In this document: in pieces, positions 1 to 7,640 of the stretch
Numbering within the stretch: position 1 is the stretch's first letter
Layout of the letters: every line of letters begins with the position of its first letter
From: a virus
Direction: 5' to 3' (one strand)
Length of the DNA: 43,522 bases
Virus record (IMG/VR): IMGVR_UViG_3300037635_002786
Span: 1 to 43,522 of that record
The notes under the pieces: model-generated
What the model was told of the DNA's origin: nothing
Seen by the model: only the letters and a program-made list of their open reading frames with translations
The model's database searches: none
Translations under genes and position numbers: made by a program

Positions 1-1
1 G

Positions 2-103
2 CGAGTAGCGTTCTACTATCTCGCACAGAAAGCCAACCCAAAGGTAAGAGAGGAAGCGGAGTTCGCAAAAATAATTATAGACAACAAAGAATTATTCTTT
101 TAG
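2..103 (+). CDS. C-terminal end of a gene cut by the window edge (possible MoxR/CobS-type AAA ATPase)
   Basis: Frame 2 is open from the window edge to a TAG at 101-103 and gives 33 residues with a protein-like, charged helical composition (it includes FYYLAQKANPKVREEAEF). The next gene starts 10 bases later behind a GGGGGGGAG ribosome site, as expected inside an operon. The fragment contains no diagnostic motif. The guess of a MoxR/CobS-like ATPase rests only on context: phage genes for a vWA/HExxH protein such as the one at 1107 often follow such an ATPase. That it is the end of a real gene is moderately supported; its function is not shown. Confidence 0.5.
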   Translation, partial: RVAFYYLAQKANPKVREEAEFAKIIIDNKELFF

Positions 104-113
104 GGGGGGAGCT

Positions 114-1076
114 ATGAATATAGGAAATTTTTATGAACAGTGCGTGCAAGTAAGGTTTGAGTCTGGACTACCTGGATTCCAAAAGGTAGACAGGAAGTTG
201 TCTGATGCAGGTGCCGACGCACTGGGCATGGACAAGGGTATGACACAAGGCATGGTCAATTTGGTAGAGCCAAGTGTAACTGCTAGGTTGCGAGCGATAC
301 AAGCCAGAGCCAGAGGCTATATCAAAAGCGAGTGTTGGGTGTGGTCAGATTCTAAGATCAGCGATAGGGGCTACAAAGAAAGTGGTGTACAGTACGTAAT
401 TATGCGTAGCAAGTTACCAGATTTTGAGCAGAAAATAAAAATGCTCAGAAAGGAATTTGAACAAGCGTGTGAGAGTGAGTTGCTAAGTCAATGGCCAAGG
501 ATCAGAGCAGAGGGTGCGATCAAATTGGCTGGCCGACATCAGGAACATTACAACCAAACAACGAAGGAGATACGTGACCAGTGTAGGTGGGAGTGTGAGA
601 TTGTGGCACTGCCGTACATGGAACAGGGACACGATATGGTTGATCAAGCTGTAGAAAATCTCATGCGAGATCAAAAGCAACGAGTCACTAATGTTCTCAA
701 TAGCGTAGCTGAACGTATGCAGGGTGAAGTTACCGATATCATACAGAGGATGGATGACTATCAGTTTACACCTGGAGATAATCGCACAGGCAATACCCTT
801 CCGAAGGAGAAAGGGATCAAGCGACTAGGAAGAATGGCTGATGATGCAGTACATCTGTGCGATACACTGCAGAACGAGGGACTCAAGGATGGTGCAGAAA
901 AGATTCACAAACTTATAGATCACATGAAGGAACTGGGGGATGGTGATCTGCGTGATGCAAGGTCGGCACTGTCGGGAGAGGATGACAGCAAGAGAGAGGA
1001 AGTCAAGAAACAACTGAACGAAATCAAGGATTCAGTAGATACGGGAGTTGAAGCGTTGGACCGGTTCATGTCATAA
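114..1076 (+). CDS. Hypothetical coiled-coil protein between an ATPase candidate and a vWA protein
   Basis: A 320-residue soluble protein with no signal peptide or membrane segment. It is largely helical and charged, with a long coiled-coil-prone stretch from about residue 100 to 215 and a Lys/Glu/Asp-rich C-terminus. The ATG at 114 follows a strong purine-rich ribosome site (GGGGGGGAGCT). It sits directly before a vWA/HExxH gene. This position matches the middle gene of ATPase - DUF3150-like - vWA cassettes seen in some phages and bacteria, but I cannot confirm DUF3150 membership from sequence alone. The stop codon overlaps the 18-bp AT-rich element at 1073-1090. Function unknown. Confidence 0.85.
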   Translation: MNIGNFYEQCVQVRFESGLPGFQKVDRKLSDAGADALGMDKGMTQGMVNLVEPSVTARLRAIQARARGYIKSECWVWSDSKISDRGYKESGVQYVIMRSKLPDFEQKIKMLRKEFEQACESELLSQWPRIRAEGAIKLAGRHQEHYNQTTKEIRDQCRWECEIVALPYMEQGHDMVDQAVENLMRDQKQRVTNVLNSVAERMQGEVTDIIQRMDDYQFTPGDNRTGNTLPKEKGIKRLGRMADDAVHLCDTLQNEGLKDGAEKIHKLIDHMKELGDGDLRDARSALSGEDDSKREEVKKQLNEIKDSVDTGVEALDRFMS

Positions 1077-1090
1077 ATAATTATACTTAG
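1073..1090 (-). promoter_or_regulatory. 18-bp AT-rich element, copy 1 (inverted)
   Basis: The minus strand reads CTAAGTATAATTATTTAT, identical over 18 bases to the plus-strand copy at 2742-2759. The core ATAATTAT is a perfect palindrome. A -10-like hexamer can be read on both strands (TATAAT on minus, TATACT on plus). It overlaps the stop codon of the preceding gene and lies 17 bases before the next ATG. A promoter, an operator or an RNA-processing site are all possible; the repetition is certain, the role is inferred. Confidence 0.5.
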
Positions 1091-1106
1091 CCCGGAGGAT
1101 TTAATT

Positions 1107-2501
1107 ATGAGTTCTAAGCATGAGGAAATGAAAAACAAAATCATCCAAATAAAATCAGAGATGATGCTCACTGATCCAGTTGTTCCAGTTACCCTGGGTG
1201 GGATGCCACTGAAGGAACCATTGGATGGAATGAATTTTCCAGTGATGGCAACCGATGGTCGCAGTATCTTTTATAATACAAGCGGACTTTGGGGTAGGTT
1301 GGACGGACACATAGCGTACATTTTAGTACATGAGGCATCTCATATTCTGCATGGACATCACATTCGTATCATAGAAATCTGTAATAAAGTCCAGAATGGA
1401 TTCTTCAAAGATATAGTGATGACTGAGGAAGAGTGTCATAGGCTGTATAATATTGCGTGTGATTACGTAATCAATGGTGACATCAATAGAGGTGTCAGGT
1501 CACACTCTTTGATACAGGTGCCAGAAGATGTGTTGGTAGATCCCAAGTATTCGGACGGCAGTTGGGATGCAGACAGCGTGTTCATCGACATGGTTCTCAC
1601 GGGCCACGATCCCGATCCCCAACAGGAACAAGAGGGGCAGGGAGAGGGAGAGGGAGAGGGACAGGGAGAGGAAGGAGATGAGAGTGACGGAGAGGGTCAA
1701 AGCGAGAGTCAGTCACAGGGTGGGCAGAGCAACGAAGGTGGCACATACCCAGGGGACTACGGACAAATAATGCCATTGCCCCCAGAGTTGCCACCTAACT
1801 TAGAGACTGATCATAGCCAACAACAGTCACTAGAGAGGGAGATGGAGAGGATACAGCAGATAGCCAATCGTGGTGCAGTACTAGAGAAGGGTATCGGCAA
1901 GGGATCTGGTAGTGGATGGTGCGAGAACATCCTTGGTCACAGCAACGATAGAGTCAAGCCCTTGACTCAGGTGCAAGCGTTTCTCAAGAAGAGTTACTCA
2001 AGTAGTCTGAGTTACCAACGGCCAAACAAAAGATTTCTTCAGTCAGGAAATTATTTACCTGGTCGCTCGAAGAACAACAGCGTTCTTTATACTTGCACAG
2101 ATTCTTCTGCATCAGTGGGAACAGATGAGCATCGAGCATACTTGGGTAACATTGTAAGGATGGCTAAAGATATGCGACTCAACAAAATAAGGATGTCCTA
2201 TGTAGATAGCCGTGTACACATGAACCCCAAGACTAAGGAGCCATGGTTTGATGTGCATCTCAGGGATGGCAGGGGTGCAGATAACTTAACAGCCGAAGTA
2301 TATGGTGGTGGAGGCACCAACTTCGATCCCATCTTTGATTACATCGAAGAGAACAATGTAGACGTAGGGTGCTTGATATACTTCACAGATGGATACGGAT
2401 ATGTCAGCAGATCCACTGTTCGATATCCAGTCTTGTGGGTAACAACAGGCAAGGAACCAAGATTCATCAACAATCAGTTCGGTCAAGTAGTTCACATTTA
2501 A
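1107..2501 (+). CDS. vWA-domain protein with N-terminal HExxH metallopeptidase-like domain
   Basis: A 464-residue protein of two parts. The N-terminal part has HEASHILHGHH (H75, E76, H79), an HExxH zinc site as in the putative metallopeptidase (DUF2201-N-like) domains attached to vWA proteins. A low-complexity Glu/Gly/Gln/Ser linker (about residues 168-210) follows. The C-terminal vWA-like domain has DSSAS (about 331-335), fitting a MIDAS DxSxS, and GGGGTNFDP (about 398-406) with the MIDAS threonine, then a hydrophobic strand ending FTDGYG. Such proteins usually work with MoxR-family ATPases in remodelling complexes. The ribosome site CCGGAGG precedes the ATG. What it acts on in the phage cycle is unknown. 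Domain assignment is good. Confidence 0.9.
   Translation: MSSKHEEMKNKIIQIKSEMMLTDPVVPVTLGGMPLKEPLDGMNFPVMATDGRSIFYNTSGLWGRLDGHIAYILVHEASHILHGHHIRIIEICNKVQNGFFKDIVMTEEECHRLYNIACDYVINGDINRGVRSHSLIQVPEDVLVDPKYSDGSWDADSVFIDMVLTGHDPDPQQEQEGQGEGEGEGQGEEGDESDGEGQSESQSQGGQSNEGGTYPGDYGQIMPLPPELPPNLETDHSQQQSLEREMERIQQIANRGAVLEKGIGKGSGSGWCENILGHSNDRVKPLTQVQAFLKKSYSSSLSYQRPNKRFLQSGNYLPGRSKNNSVLYTCTDSSASVGTDEHRAYLGNIVRMAKDMRLNKIRMSYVDSRVHMNPKTKEPWFDVHLRDGRGADNLTAEVYGGGGTNFDPIFDYIEENNVDVGCLIYFTDGYGYVSRSTVRYPVLWVTTGKEPRFINNQFGQVVHI
1631..1675 (+). repeat. GAGAGG-type purine microsatellite inside the vWA gene
   Basis: Consecutive GAGAGG/GGGAGA units on one strand encode the Gly-Glu linker of the vWA protein. 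The tract opens spurious reading frames on both strands. It is a plausible slippage site and could vary in length between related phages. Confidence 0.7.
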
Positions 2502-2520
2502 ATTTAGAGGAGCTTTAATT

Positions 2521-2745
2521 ATGAACAAACCAATAGATCAAGCATGGCTCGATCAACTCTACCCAAACCGCACACTCAGTAGTGGGACTGCAAGCACTGT
2601 AAAACTCTATTCCGATGAGACAGAGGAACACTTGCTTGTTGACGTGCCACTAGCAGATGACACAATGACTCTCATTTGGAGGGATGCAGAGAAAGAATTG
2701 GAAAGAAAATTAAAACTTTCCCAGTGGTTTAAAAGTAGTGACTAA
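2521..2745 (+). CDS. Small hypothetical protein (74 aa)
   Basis: Encodes 74 residues, acidic in the centre with a Lys-rich C-terminus. GAGGAGC lies 7 bases before the ATG. It sits 19 bases after the vWA gene in the same orientation, so it is probably co-transcribed. No recognisable domain, membrane segment or metal site. The stop codon overlaps the second copy of the 18-bp AT-rich element. Length and placement support a real gene; function unknown. Confidence 0.7.
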   Translation: MNKPIDQAWLDQLYPNRTLSSGTASTVKLYSDETEEHLLVDVPLADDTMTLIWRDAEKELERKLKLSQWFKSSD

Positions 2746-2759
2746 GTATAATTATTTAT
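2742..2759 (+). promoter_or_regulatory. 18-bp AT-rich element, copy 2
   Basis: CTAAGTATAATTATTTAT on the plus strand, exact inverse of copy 1. It contains TATAAT at 2747-2752. No convincing -35 box lies 16-18 bases upstream. It precedes the gene at 2795; between them is a small CCCG-GCTAA-CGGG stem-loop (2768-2780) just before the ribosome site. Confidence 0.55.
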
Positions 2760-2794
2760 TTATAACACCCGGCTAACGGGAGGAGAAAAAACAA

Positions 2795-3004
2795 ATGCCT
2801 AAGTATATAGTTAAGGTGGAGATCACAGAAACCTATAGGGTTGAAGCGAATCATGCGATAGAGGCAGGGGCAAAGGTATACAAGAACCCCTCTATCGAGA
2901 GTGGCACGAAAATCTTTCAGAATCCCTACTTTGGGATGCACACTGACGATTTTCATAACGTGTCACAGTCGGCTCAAGTAACAGACATAAAGGAGGAAGT
3001 ATGA
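2795..3004 (+). CDS. Small hypothetical protein (69 aa)
   Basis: The N-terminal half (KYIVKVEITETYRVEA) looks like alternating beta strands followed by a helix, as in many short phage early proteins. GGGAGGAG precedes the ATG. The stop overlaps the next start as ATGA (3001-3004), indicating translational coupling. No enzymatic motif. Function unknown. Confidence 0.75.
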   Translation: MPKYIVKVEITETYRVEANHAIEAGAKVYKNPSIESGTKIFQNPYFGMHTDDFHNVSQSAQVTDIKEEV

Positions 3005-3258
3005 GTGTACCAACAAAGCAGTATCACTACGAGATGAAAATGAGTCGCAGTGTATTACTAGAAGTGAGGCCAGATGAAGAAATTGCAAAGTTGTACTTTG
3101 ATGTCATTGACCTGCACAACACGATGGCAGGTCATAAGTTTCGTGACGAAAAAAGAAGGCATGCAGGGACAGACAATGAAGACACAGCAGGTGATCTCAT
3201 TGATGACATCCTGTACATAGTTGAAAAATTAGATGCCCGATGCAAGGAGGGAGTATGA
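3001..3258 (+). CDS. Small hypothetical protein (85 aa)
   Basis: Encodes 85 residues, mainly helical and acidic. It overlaps its neighbours by ATGA on both sides (3001-3004 and 3255-3258), so three genes are translationally coupled. The ribosome site AAGGAGGAAGT lies inside the previous gene. The EDTAGDLIDDILYIVE stretch vaguely recalls helical nucleotide-pyrophosphohydrolase folds, but the ExxE and ExxD metal motifs of MazG are absent, so I make no such call. Confidence 0.75.
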   Translation: MSVPTKQYHYEMKMSRSVLLEVRPDEEIAKLYFDVIDLHNTMAGHKFRDEKRRHAGTDNEDTAGDLIDDILYIVEKLDARCKEGV

Positions 3259-3770
3259 CAATACAAGAAAAGATTGAACGTGCTGAGAAGTTGGCTTGGA
3301 TTGTACATCATAATCAAGTAGACAAAAGAGGTGTGCCGTACGTGGATCACGTTAATGATGTTGCGTATCGTGTGCAAGAACTAGGACACGTCTTCCAAAT
3401 AGTAGCAATACTACATGACACAATAGAGGACACCAAGTCCAAGAAACCTCGCAAGAGACTACGGAAAACGATCCGTGATGAGTTCGGAGATGTCATCTAC
3501 GATGCTGTTGTAGCAATTAGTAAGCGTCCCGATGAGGATTACTTTAAGGATTACTTGGTCAGGGTAGCTGACAATCCTATAGCCCTACAGGTCAAGCTCG
3601 CAGACATAGATGCAAATCTTCACAACACATGGAAGATAGAAGATTTGTACACTGAAGATGGGGGTTGGCTTTCTGTTAGGCTGAGAGATAAATACAAGTT
3701 AGCCCTCACAACACTGGGCCAAGTGATAGTAGCGAACACATCAAACAAGGAGGAAGTATGCAATGTGTAA
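3255..3770 (+). CDS. HD-domain protein, SpoT/MESH1-like alarmone hydrolase candidate
   Basis: A 171-residue single-domain protein from the ATG at 3255, chosen because GGAGGGAGT precedes it and it overlaps the upstream stop; an in-frame start at 3240 is possible. Motifs match small HD hydrolases of the RelA/SpoT group: HHNQVDKRGVPYVDHV (H32), ILHDTIEDT (H54, D55, E58, D59) and VKLADIDANL (D117, N121). The length fits stand-alone MESH1-type proteins, which hydrolyse (p)ppGpp with Mn2+ in the cytoplasm. No synthetase domain is present. Lowering host alarmone, or hydrolysing another nucleotide, during infection is a sensible inference. The HD fold is well supported; the substrate is not shown. 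Confidence 0.85.
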   Translation: MTIQEKIERAEKLAWIVHHNQVDKRGVPYVDHVNDVAYRVQELGHVFQIVAILHDTIEDTKSKKPRKRLRKTIRDEFGDVIYDAVVAISKRPDEDYFKDYLVRVADNPIALQVKLADIDANLHNTWKIEDLYTEDGGWLSVRLRDKYKLALTTLGQVIVANTSNKEEVCNV

Positions 3771-3931
3771 TATGTGGGTACGAAATTCTAGGATTTGGAA
3801 ACAACGCATTGCCAGTGAAGGATGGGCAGTGCTGTGGTATGTGCAACGACACTGTTGTGATACCGAAGAGGTTGGCGAATGTATTTGAAATGCAGACAAA
3901 GGAGAATAAAAATGACCAAGAAGAAAAGTAG
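3758..3931 (+). CDS. Small zinc-ribbon-like protein (57 aa)
   Basis: The ATG at 3758 follows AAGGAGGAAGT, and the frame runs to a TAG at 3929-3931. The peptide starts MQCVICGYEI and continues with DGQCCGMCNDTVVIPKRL: a CxxC pair followed by CCxxC, a four-cysteine zinc-ribbon pattern. Short phage proteins of this form, with the phrase NNALPVKDGxCC, recur in environmental phages as far as I recall. It overlaps the HD gene by 13 bases and the next gene by 20, typical of this packed region. Probably nucleic-acid or protein binding; exact role unknown. Confidence 0.8.
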   Translation: MQCVICGYEILGFGNNALPVKDGQCCGMCNDTVVIPKRLANVFEMQTKENKNDQEEK

Positions 3932-4361
3932 AATCTATGCCGTTACAGGATTTGAGATGACCAAGTGGGGCAGGGACTTTGTTGCCACCTCAAAAGAGGA
4001 AGCACGTGCCAAGGCGATGGAGGCTTTGCAACACGATGGATGGGAGTACTGGGATGAATACGAATCAAGCACACAGTTCGAGGCCGTCAAGTCTGAGCCT
4101 TTGACCTTTACTATGTTTGAGCTTACCTATCGAGACCTGGCGATAGACCTTTACAAAAATTCGTTACACAACCAAGATGATTGGGTAGGCAAGGACACGT
4201 TGAGGAGCCTAATAAACCTTGAGAAAGCATACCCAGAATACTATAGTGCTATTAAAGGGAGTGCCAAGATCGACGACAAATGTTGGCGGTTAATCGAACT
4301 AAAAAGAGATCAACAAAGAACATACACTGAGCAAGAACTACGAGATCTAAACATTATTTAG
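3912..4361 (+). CDS. Hypothetical protein (149 aa)
   Basis: The start at 3912 is preferred because GGAGAATAAAA precedes it; an in-frame start at 3879 would sit deep in the previous gene. The N-terminus (IYAVTGFEMTKWGRDFVATSKEEARAKAM) resembles short beta-alpha domains common in phage early proteins. The rest is helical and charged. No catalytic motif or membrane segment. Function unknown. Confidence 0.75.
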   Translation: MTKKKSRIYAVTGFEMTKWGRDFVATSKEEARAKAMEALQHDGWEYWDEYESSTQFEAVKSEPLTFTMFELTYRDLAIDLYKNSLHNQDDWVGKDTLRSLINLEKAYPEYYSAIKGSAKIDDKCWRLIELKRDQQRTYTEQELRDLNII

Positions 4362-4370
4362 GAGGTAGCA

Positions 4371-4673
4371 ATGAGAACTAGGGAAGCACGACAGGTACGG
4401 AAGAAAGCCATAAGGCGTTGCTTTATGAAGGGGCACAGGGTGGGAGTCATCTCCAAGTCGGGGGCGATGGAATTATACTCATGTCTCAACCCGAACTGCT
4501 CACCATCTGTTACGATGGATATTTGGGACAATCCATCCATAGCTAATGGGCCAATGCAACACGTGACTTGTGTCGATAATGCCGGCTGGCTGCGGAACGT
4601 ATATAATTATTATACTTTTCGGCTAGACAAATTGTTTGAGGATCTATCAAGCCAGTATCGAGCAAGGATGTAA
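4371..4673 (+). CDS. Small hypothetical protein (100 aa)
   Basis: A basic N-terminus (RTREARQVRKKAIRR) could contact nucleic acid. YSCLNPNCSP gives a short Cys pair, with other Cys at positions 17 and about 67, so a weak metal site is conceivable. GGAGGTAGC precedes the ATG. It overlaps the next gene by TAATG. The 3' part of the gene contains a variant of the AT-rich element (ATAATTATTATACTT, 4603-4617). Not recognised. Confidence 0.7.
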   Translation: MRTREARQVRKKAIRRCFMKGHRVGVISKSGAMELYSCLNPNCSPSVTMDIWDNPSIANGPMQHVTCVDNAGWLRNVYNYYTFRLDKLFEDLSSQYRARM

Positions 4674-4975
4674 TGGACGACACATACTTTCCCACAGATG
4701 AGGAACTCAACGCTGGGGTAGCGAAACTAATTAATTACAACGCTATGCTCGCACTGATTAACGAGTGCTTGGCTGTGCTAGTCGAAATAGTCAAACTCCA
4801 CGACGATGCTCGTAGCGATCTTCGAGACCCCGAAACGATGACAGAAATAAGAGATAATATTGAACACAATCTTCTGCCACAGATACAACGTATCTTTGAA
4901 ATGGAAGATGATCTCGAAGATGAGATAGGAAAGTTGCAGATGCTAGGAAAGTTTGGTCAGGACAGCATACATTAA
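4673..4975 (+). CDS. Small acidic helical protein (100 aa)
   Basis: Very acidic and almost wholly helical, with an Asp/Glu-rich C-terminal half (EMEDDLEDEIGKLQ), consistent with a short coiled coil or a DNA-mimic-like charge distribution. Its start overlaps the previous stop (TAATG), so it is translationally coupled. It is the last gene of this plus-strand run and is followed by two hairpins. Function unknown. Confidence 0.7.
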   Translation: MDDTYFPTDEELNAGVAKLINYNAMLALINECLAVLVEIVKLHDDARSDLRDPETMTEIRDNIEHNLLPQIQRIFEMEDDLEDEIGKLQMLGKFGQDSIH

Positions 4976-4978
4976 AAA

Positions 4979-5015
4979 CCCCTCAGTGGGAGCGAGGAAG
5001 TCTCCCAGTGAGGGG
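4979..5015 (+). terminator. Imperfect hairpin after the first plus-strand operon
   Basis: CCCCTCAGTGGGAG (4979-4992) pairs with CTCCCAGTGAGGGG (5002-5015) through 13 pairs with one central G-G mismatch and a 9-base loop. No T-run follows directly, so it may be a processing or pause hairpin acting with the next one. Confidence 0.5.
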
Positions 5016-5055
5016 AAGCACTTGAGACCGGAGGAGGAGGTCGTGCTTTTCTTTT
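5016..5055 (+). terminator. Rho-independent-type terminator
   Basis: AAGCAC (5016-5021) pairs with GTGCTT (5043-5048) and an inner GACC pairs with GGTC. TTTTCTTTT follows. Ends the plus-strand run 114-4975. The rest of the gap to 5124 shows no gene or clear signal. Confidence 0.6.
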
Positions 5056-5124
5056 AATTGTGTACGGACAGAGAAGCCGTAGCACATAAAAAATCTATCT
5101 GGTCAACAGTATTTAAACAAGCGT

Positions 5125-6870
5125 TTAGAAAACGTCCCAGTCGTAGTCATCAAGTTCTGGTGATAGATCTTGCCATCGAGTAGTAGTCTTGTCAAAGTGA
5201 AGTGCAGTGTGTCCGTGTTTGCCTATCCAGTTCCATCTCACCTTCCACACGTGTGCTTCTGGTGGCTCTTCATCAGTAGGATGACGCCAGACTGTGAGAC
5301 CGATGTCGGCCTTTGCAAACCAGGCGAATGAACCTGCGATGTCATGGCCAGTAACAACAACCTTACTCTTGGAGCGTCGGTCTTGATGTATCTTCGTTGG
5401 GTGTGCTATAAAAAATACGTGTGCTTCGTGGGACTTCGCCCACTGTTGTACCTTTGTTAACATACTGGAGATGTTGTCGGTCTCTCTGTTTGTTTGGTCA
5501 AGCTCAAGATAATTGTAGGGATCAATGACTAAGCATCTGCAACCCATACGCATGACCGCCGCAGATGCCACCTCAAGTATCTTGTCGATTGTGTTTGGGC
5601 CTTCACGTCTATGATCCATGAAGATGAAGTGATCGTTCACCCAGTTAACGCTGTGATCTTTTTCTTCTTCGGACATACGGCTGGTTGGCCCAGTAAAGAA
5701 TGGTTTGTCGATTAATTTTTGTGATAGCTGTGCGATGTGTAACTCAGGAGGTTTTTCAAATGAACAGTAGACTGTCTTCCATCCTTTTTCTTTTGCCAGG
5801 TTCAAGCATACCTGATCTATCAGGTCGGACTTGCCACTACTGGGGACACCAGTGACCACCGTTAACATACCCAATGGAACTTGCATGAGCTTGTCCAATG
5901 ATGGGATGCCTGTACTAGCACCCCTCATCTCACCATTCTCGTATAAGTTTTGTATAGCATCCTGGTATACACTAGCATCATGCAGTCCTACAGTCGGAAG
6001 CATCTCTGCGTATTCGAGTTGCCCTTCCAGATAGTCAGTGCCACGCTCACTCAACGCTTCGGAGGCATCCTTGTATCCACTTAGATCTATTGTCCACACC
6101 TTGGATCGGCCTATTCTGCGAATGATCTCATCTTCCAGGGCCTTACCTGCTGTGTCTGCATCCGTATTAAGAATGATTCGCTTGGCAGATTCCAGTTGCT
6201 TCTTGGCTCTCCAGATGTATCGGAATTTGTTGTCGTGTTTGGGATCGAATGATCCGTCTTTCACCTTGGCAGGGGCACCATTGGGTATACTGAGAACTGT
6301 TAGACCTTCGGGTAGTTCGCAACTCATCCATGCCAACGCATCAACCTCACCCTCACAGATCAATACATCGTTGCCGTTAACATAGGAGTCTAAATTGAAA
6401 AAATCTTCACACACATTTTCTTGTGAGAACTTTTTGTCATCGTCGGCTGATCGCCACTTGACTGAATTAACAGTGTCCCCGTCTTTGTACTTGAACCCAA
6501 CAGCAGGGACGATCTTACCATTAAATCGGTACGTACCTAGTATCGTGTGTTCTTCGATGATTTCCTCTGCAATATTCCTTCCCTTTAAATAATTATATGC
6601 AGATGTATTTTTTGTTTCGGTGGGTATCGTGATTGGTTTTTGTGTTCTAGGCATAGGTTCCATTCTTGGTAGTCTGTTGTCGTGCATCCAGCCACCTTCA
6701 GTGTCGCAGTGGTGGCAGTGATATTGTACACCCTTGGAGTCAACATTAATTGAGAGAGGTTTATCTTTTGTATTCCTACTGCGAGTGCCCTGACACTCTG
6801 GACATTCTTGCTTGTGCTGTCCGTAACTTAGATTCTGAGCTACCCTTTGGATGTCGGGTGCTATTTGCAT
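5125..6870 (-). CDS. Phage DNA primase-helicase (T7 gp4-like)
   Basis: A 581-residue protein with the domain order of T7 gp4. An N-terminal zinc-binding domain has CPEC (23-26) and CHHC (52-55). A TOPRIM primase core has DVLICEGEVDAL (about 167-178) and NTDADTAG (about 233-240). A RecA/DnaB-type helicase follows, with Walker A GVPSSGKSD (about 341-349), Walker B CLVIDPYNY (about 444-452) and VFFIAHPTK (about 485-493). It would unwind the replication fork and lay RNA primers. It overlaps the upstream RusA-like gene by TAATG on the minus strand, forming a two-gene unit opposite to its neighbours. AGGAGGAG precedes the ATG. All key motifs are present. Confidence 0.95.
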   Translation of the reverse strand: MQIAPDIQRVAQNLSYGQHKQECPECQGTRSRNTKDKPLSINVDSKGVQYHCHHCDTEGGWMHDNRLPRMEPMPRTQKPITIPTETKNTSAYNYLKGRNIAEEIIEEHTILGTYRFNGKIVPAVGFKYKDGDTVNSVKWRSADDDKKFSQENVCEDFFNLDSYVNGNDVLICEGEVDALAWMSCELPEGLTVLSIPNGAPAKVKDGSFDPKHDNKFRYIWRAKKQLESAKRIILNTDADTAGKALEDEIIRRIGRSKVWTIDLSGYKDASEALSERGTDYLEGQLEYAEMLPTVGLHDASVYQDAIQNLYENGEMRGASTGIPSLDKLMQVPLGMLTVVTGVPSSGKSDLIDQVCLNLAKEKGWKTVYCSFEKPPELHIAQLSQKLIDKPFFTGPTSRMSEEEKDHSVNWVNDHFIFMDHRREGPNTIDKILEVASAAVMRMGCRCLVIDPYNYLELDQTNRETDNISSMLTKVQQWAKSHEAHVFFIAHPTKIHQDRRSKSKVVVTGHDIAGSFAWFAKADIGLTVWRHPTDEEPPEAHVWKVRWNWIGKHGHTALHFDKTTTRWQDLSPELDDYDWDVF

Positions 6871-7313
6871 TACTCCTCCTTATCTAAAATCTCTTTCAAC
6901 TTATTAACTACTAACTCTTTATTACTTAACTTGGAGATAGCAATTATGGTTCTAGGTTCTTCTTTATCTAAACCATGTTCAATAGACTTATACTTAACTA
7001 GTCTATCATTTTTATATACTTTATTCTCTAGTAAATCTAGTATAAGACTCTCGTCAAGATCTGGGCGTCGGGTACGGTAGAAGATTTTCATGGCAACAGC
7101 TACGTCTTCCTCGAATATTTCCTTTCGGATGGGGCACTGCATCTCAAAGCCCTTGGCATATTCCAGGGCCTTCTTGCTCTTGATACTTCTAACTTTTTGT
7201 CCGATGCGAACAAGCCTACGAGAGTTGGCCTTTGATGCTGGTTCACCAAGGATCGTTATCGCACACACTTCATCGTCGATAGACTTGCGTTTTGTTGCTC
7301 GTTTTCTTATCAT
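6870..7313 (-). CDS. RusA-like Holliday junction resolvase
   Basis: 147 residues from the ATG at 7313, chosen because GGAG lies 7 bases upstream; the in-frame start at 7343 has no ribosome site. GEPASKANSRR near the N-terminus and RRPDLDESLILDLLENKVYKNDR (D85, D87, D103) match the RusA pattern of an R-x-DLDN-like strand followed by a helix and a Y-x-(D/N)D strand, which supplies the metal-binding acidic residues. One usual Asn is Glu here (DLDE). RusA enzymes dimerise and cut four-way junctions during phage recombination and before packaging. Paired with the primase-helicase on the minus strand. Family call fairly firm. Confidence 0.82.
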   Translation of the reverse strand: MIRKRATKRKSIDDEVCAITILGEPASKANSRRLVRIGQKVRSIKSKKALEYAKGFEMQCPIRKEIFEEDVAVAMKIFYRTRRPDLDESLILDLLENKVYKNDRLVKYKSIEHGLDKEEPRTIIAISKLSNKELVVNKLKEILDKEE

Positions 7314-7379
7314 AGATCGTCTCCGGGAAGAACATACTAACACAAGTATCAGTCGGAGGCAATAACAAAGGAGGAATAT

Positions 7380-7640
7380 TTGTCAGATAAAAAGCGTTAC
7401 AGGGTGTACGAGGGGGTAGGAACCCACGTACCCAAACCAGGCCGTAAGCGAAGGTGGGATGACCTTCCACTGGAAACCATTGGAGTTGGTGACATGATAG
7501 AAATTCCACTGGAAGAGGAAGAGACTGCCAAGCTAATGAGGGCAGTGCGTTCCTATGCGTATCGGACTGGCAAGGAGCAGGAGAAGAAGTACAGTGTAGG
7601 TAAAACAGATTACGGAATCGGAATATGGAGGAGGGAATAA
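7380..7640 (+). CDS. Small conserved phage protein, TTG start (86 aa)
   Basis: AAGGAGGA ends 5 bases before a TTG at 7380; no ATG fits. The gene lies 66 bases from the divergent RusA start, so the gap must hold the promoters of both units. The C-terminal half reads VGDMIEIPLEEEETAKLMRA then AYRTGKEQEKKY and ends GIGIWRRE. This layout (a GD-phi-phi strand, helix, basic strand, I-W-R end) recurs in small phage proteins that I associate with the DUF7303 family. The next gene has the same layout. Function unknown. Confidence 0.75.
   Translation: MSDKKRYRVYEGVGTHVPKPGRKRRWDDLPLETIGVGDMIEIPLEEEETAKLMRAVRSYAYRTGKEQEKKYSVGKTDYGIGIWRRE

Noticed and set aside
1500-1794. Overlapping open frames on both strands at the purine-rich tract
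   Set aside because: Arginine/glutamate and leucine/proline runs are products of the GAGAGG microsatellite inside the vWA gene.
3001-3258. Possible MazG-like pyrophosphohydrolase
   Set aside because: The acidic helix lacks the ExxE and ExxD metal-binding pairs.
5831-6592. Several plus-strand open frames of 65-115 residues opposite the primase-helicase gene
   Set aside because: They have no ribosome sites and lie opposite conserved TOPRIM and Walker A motifs.
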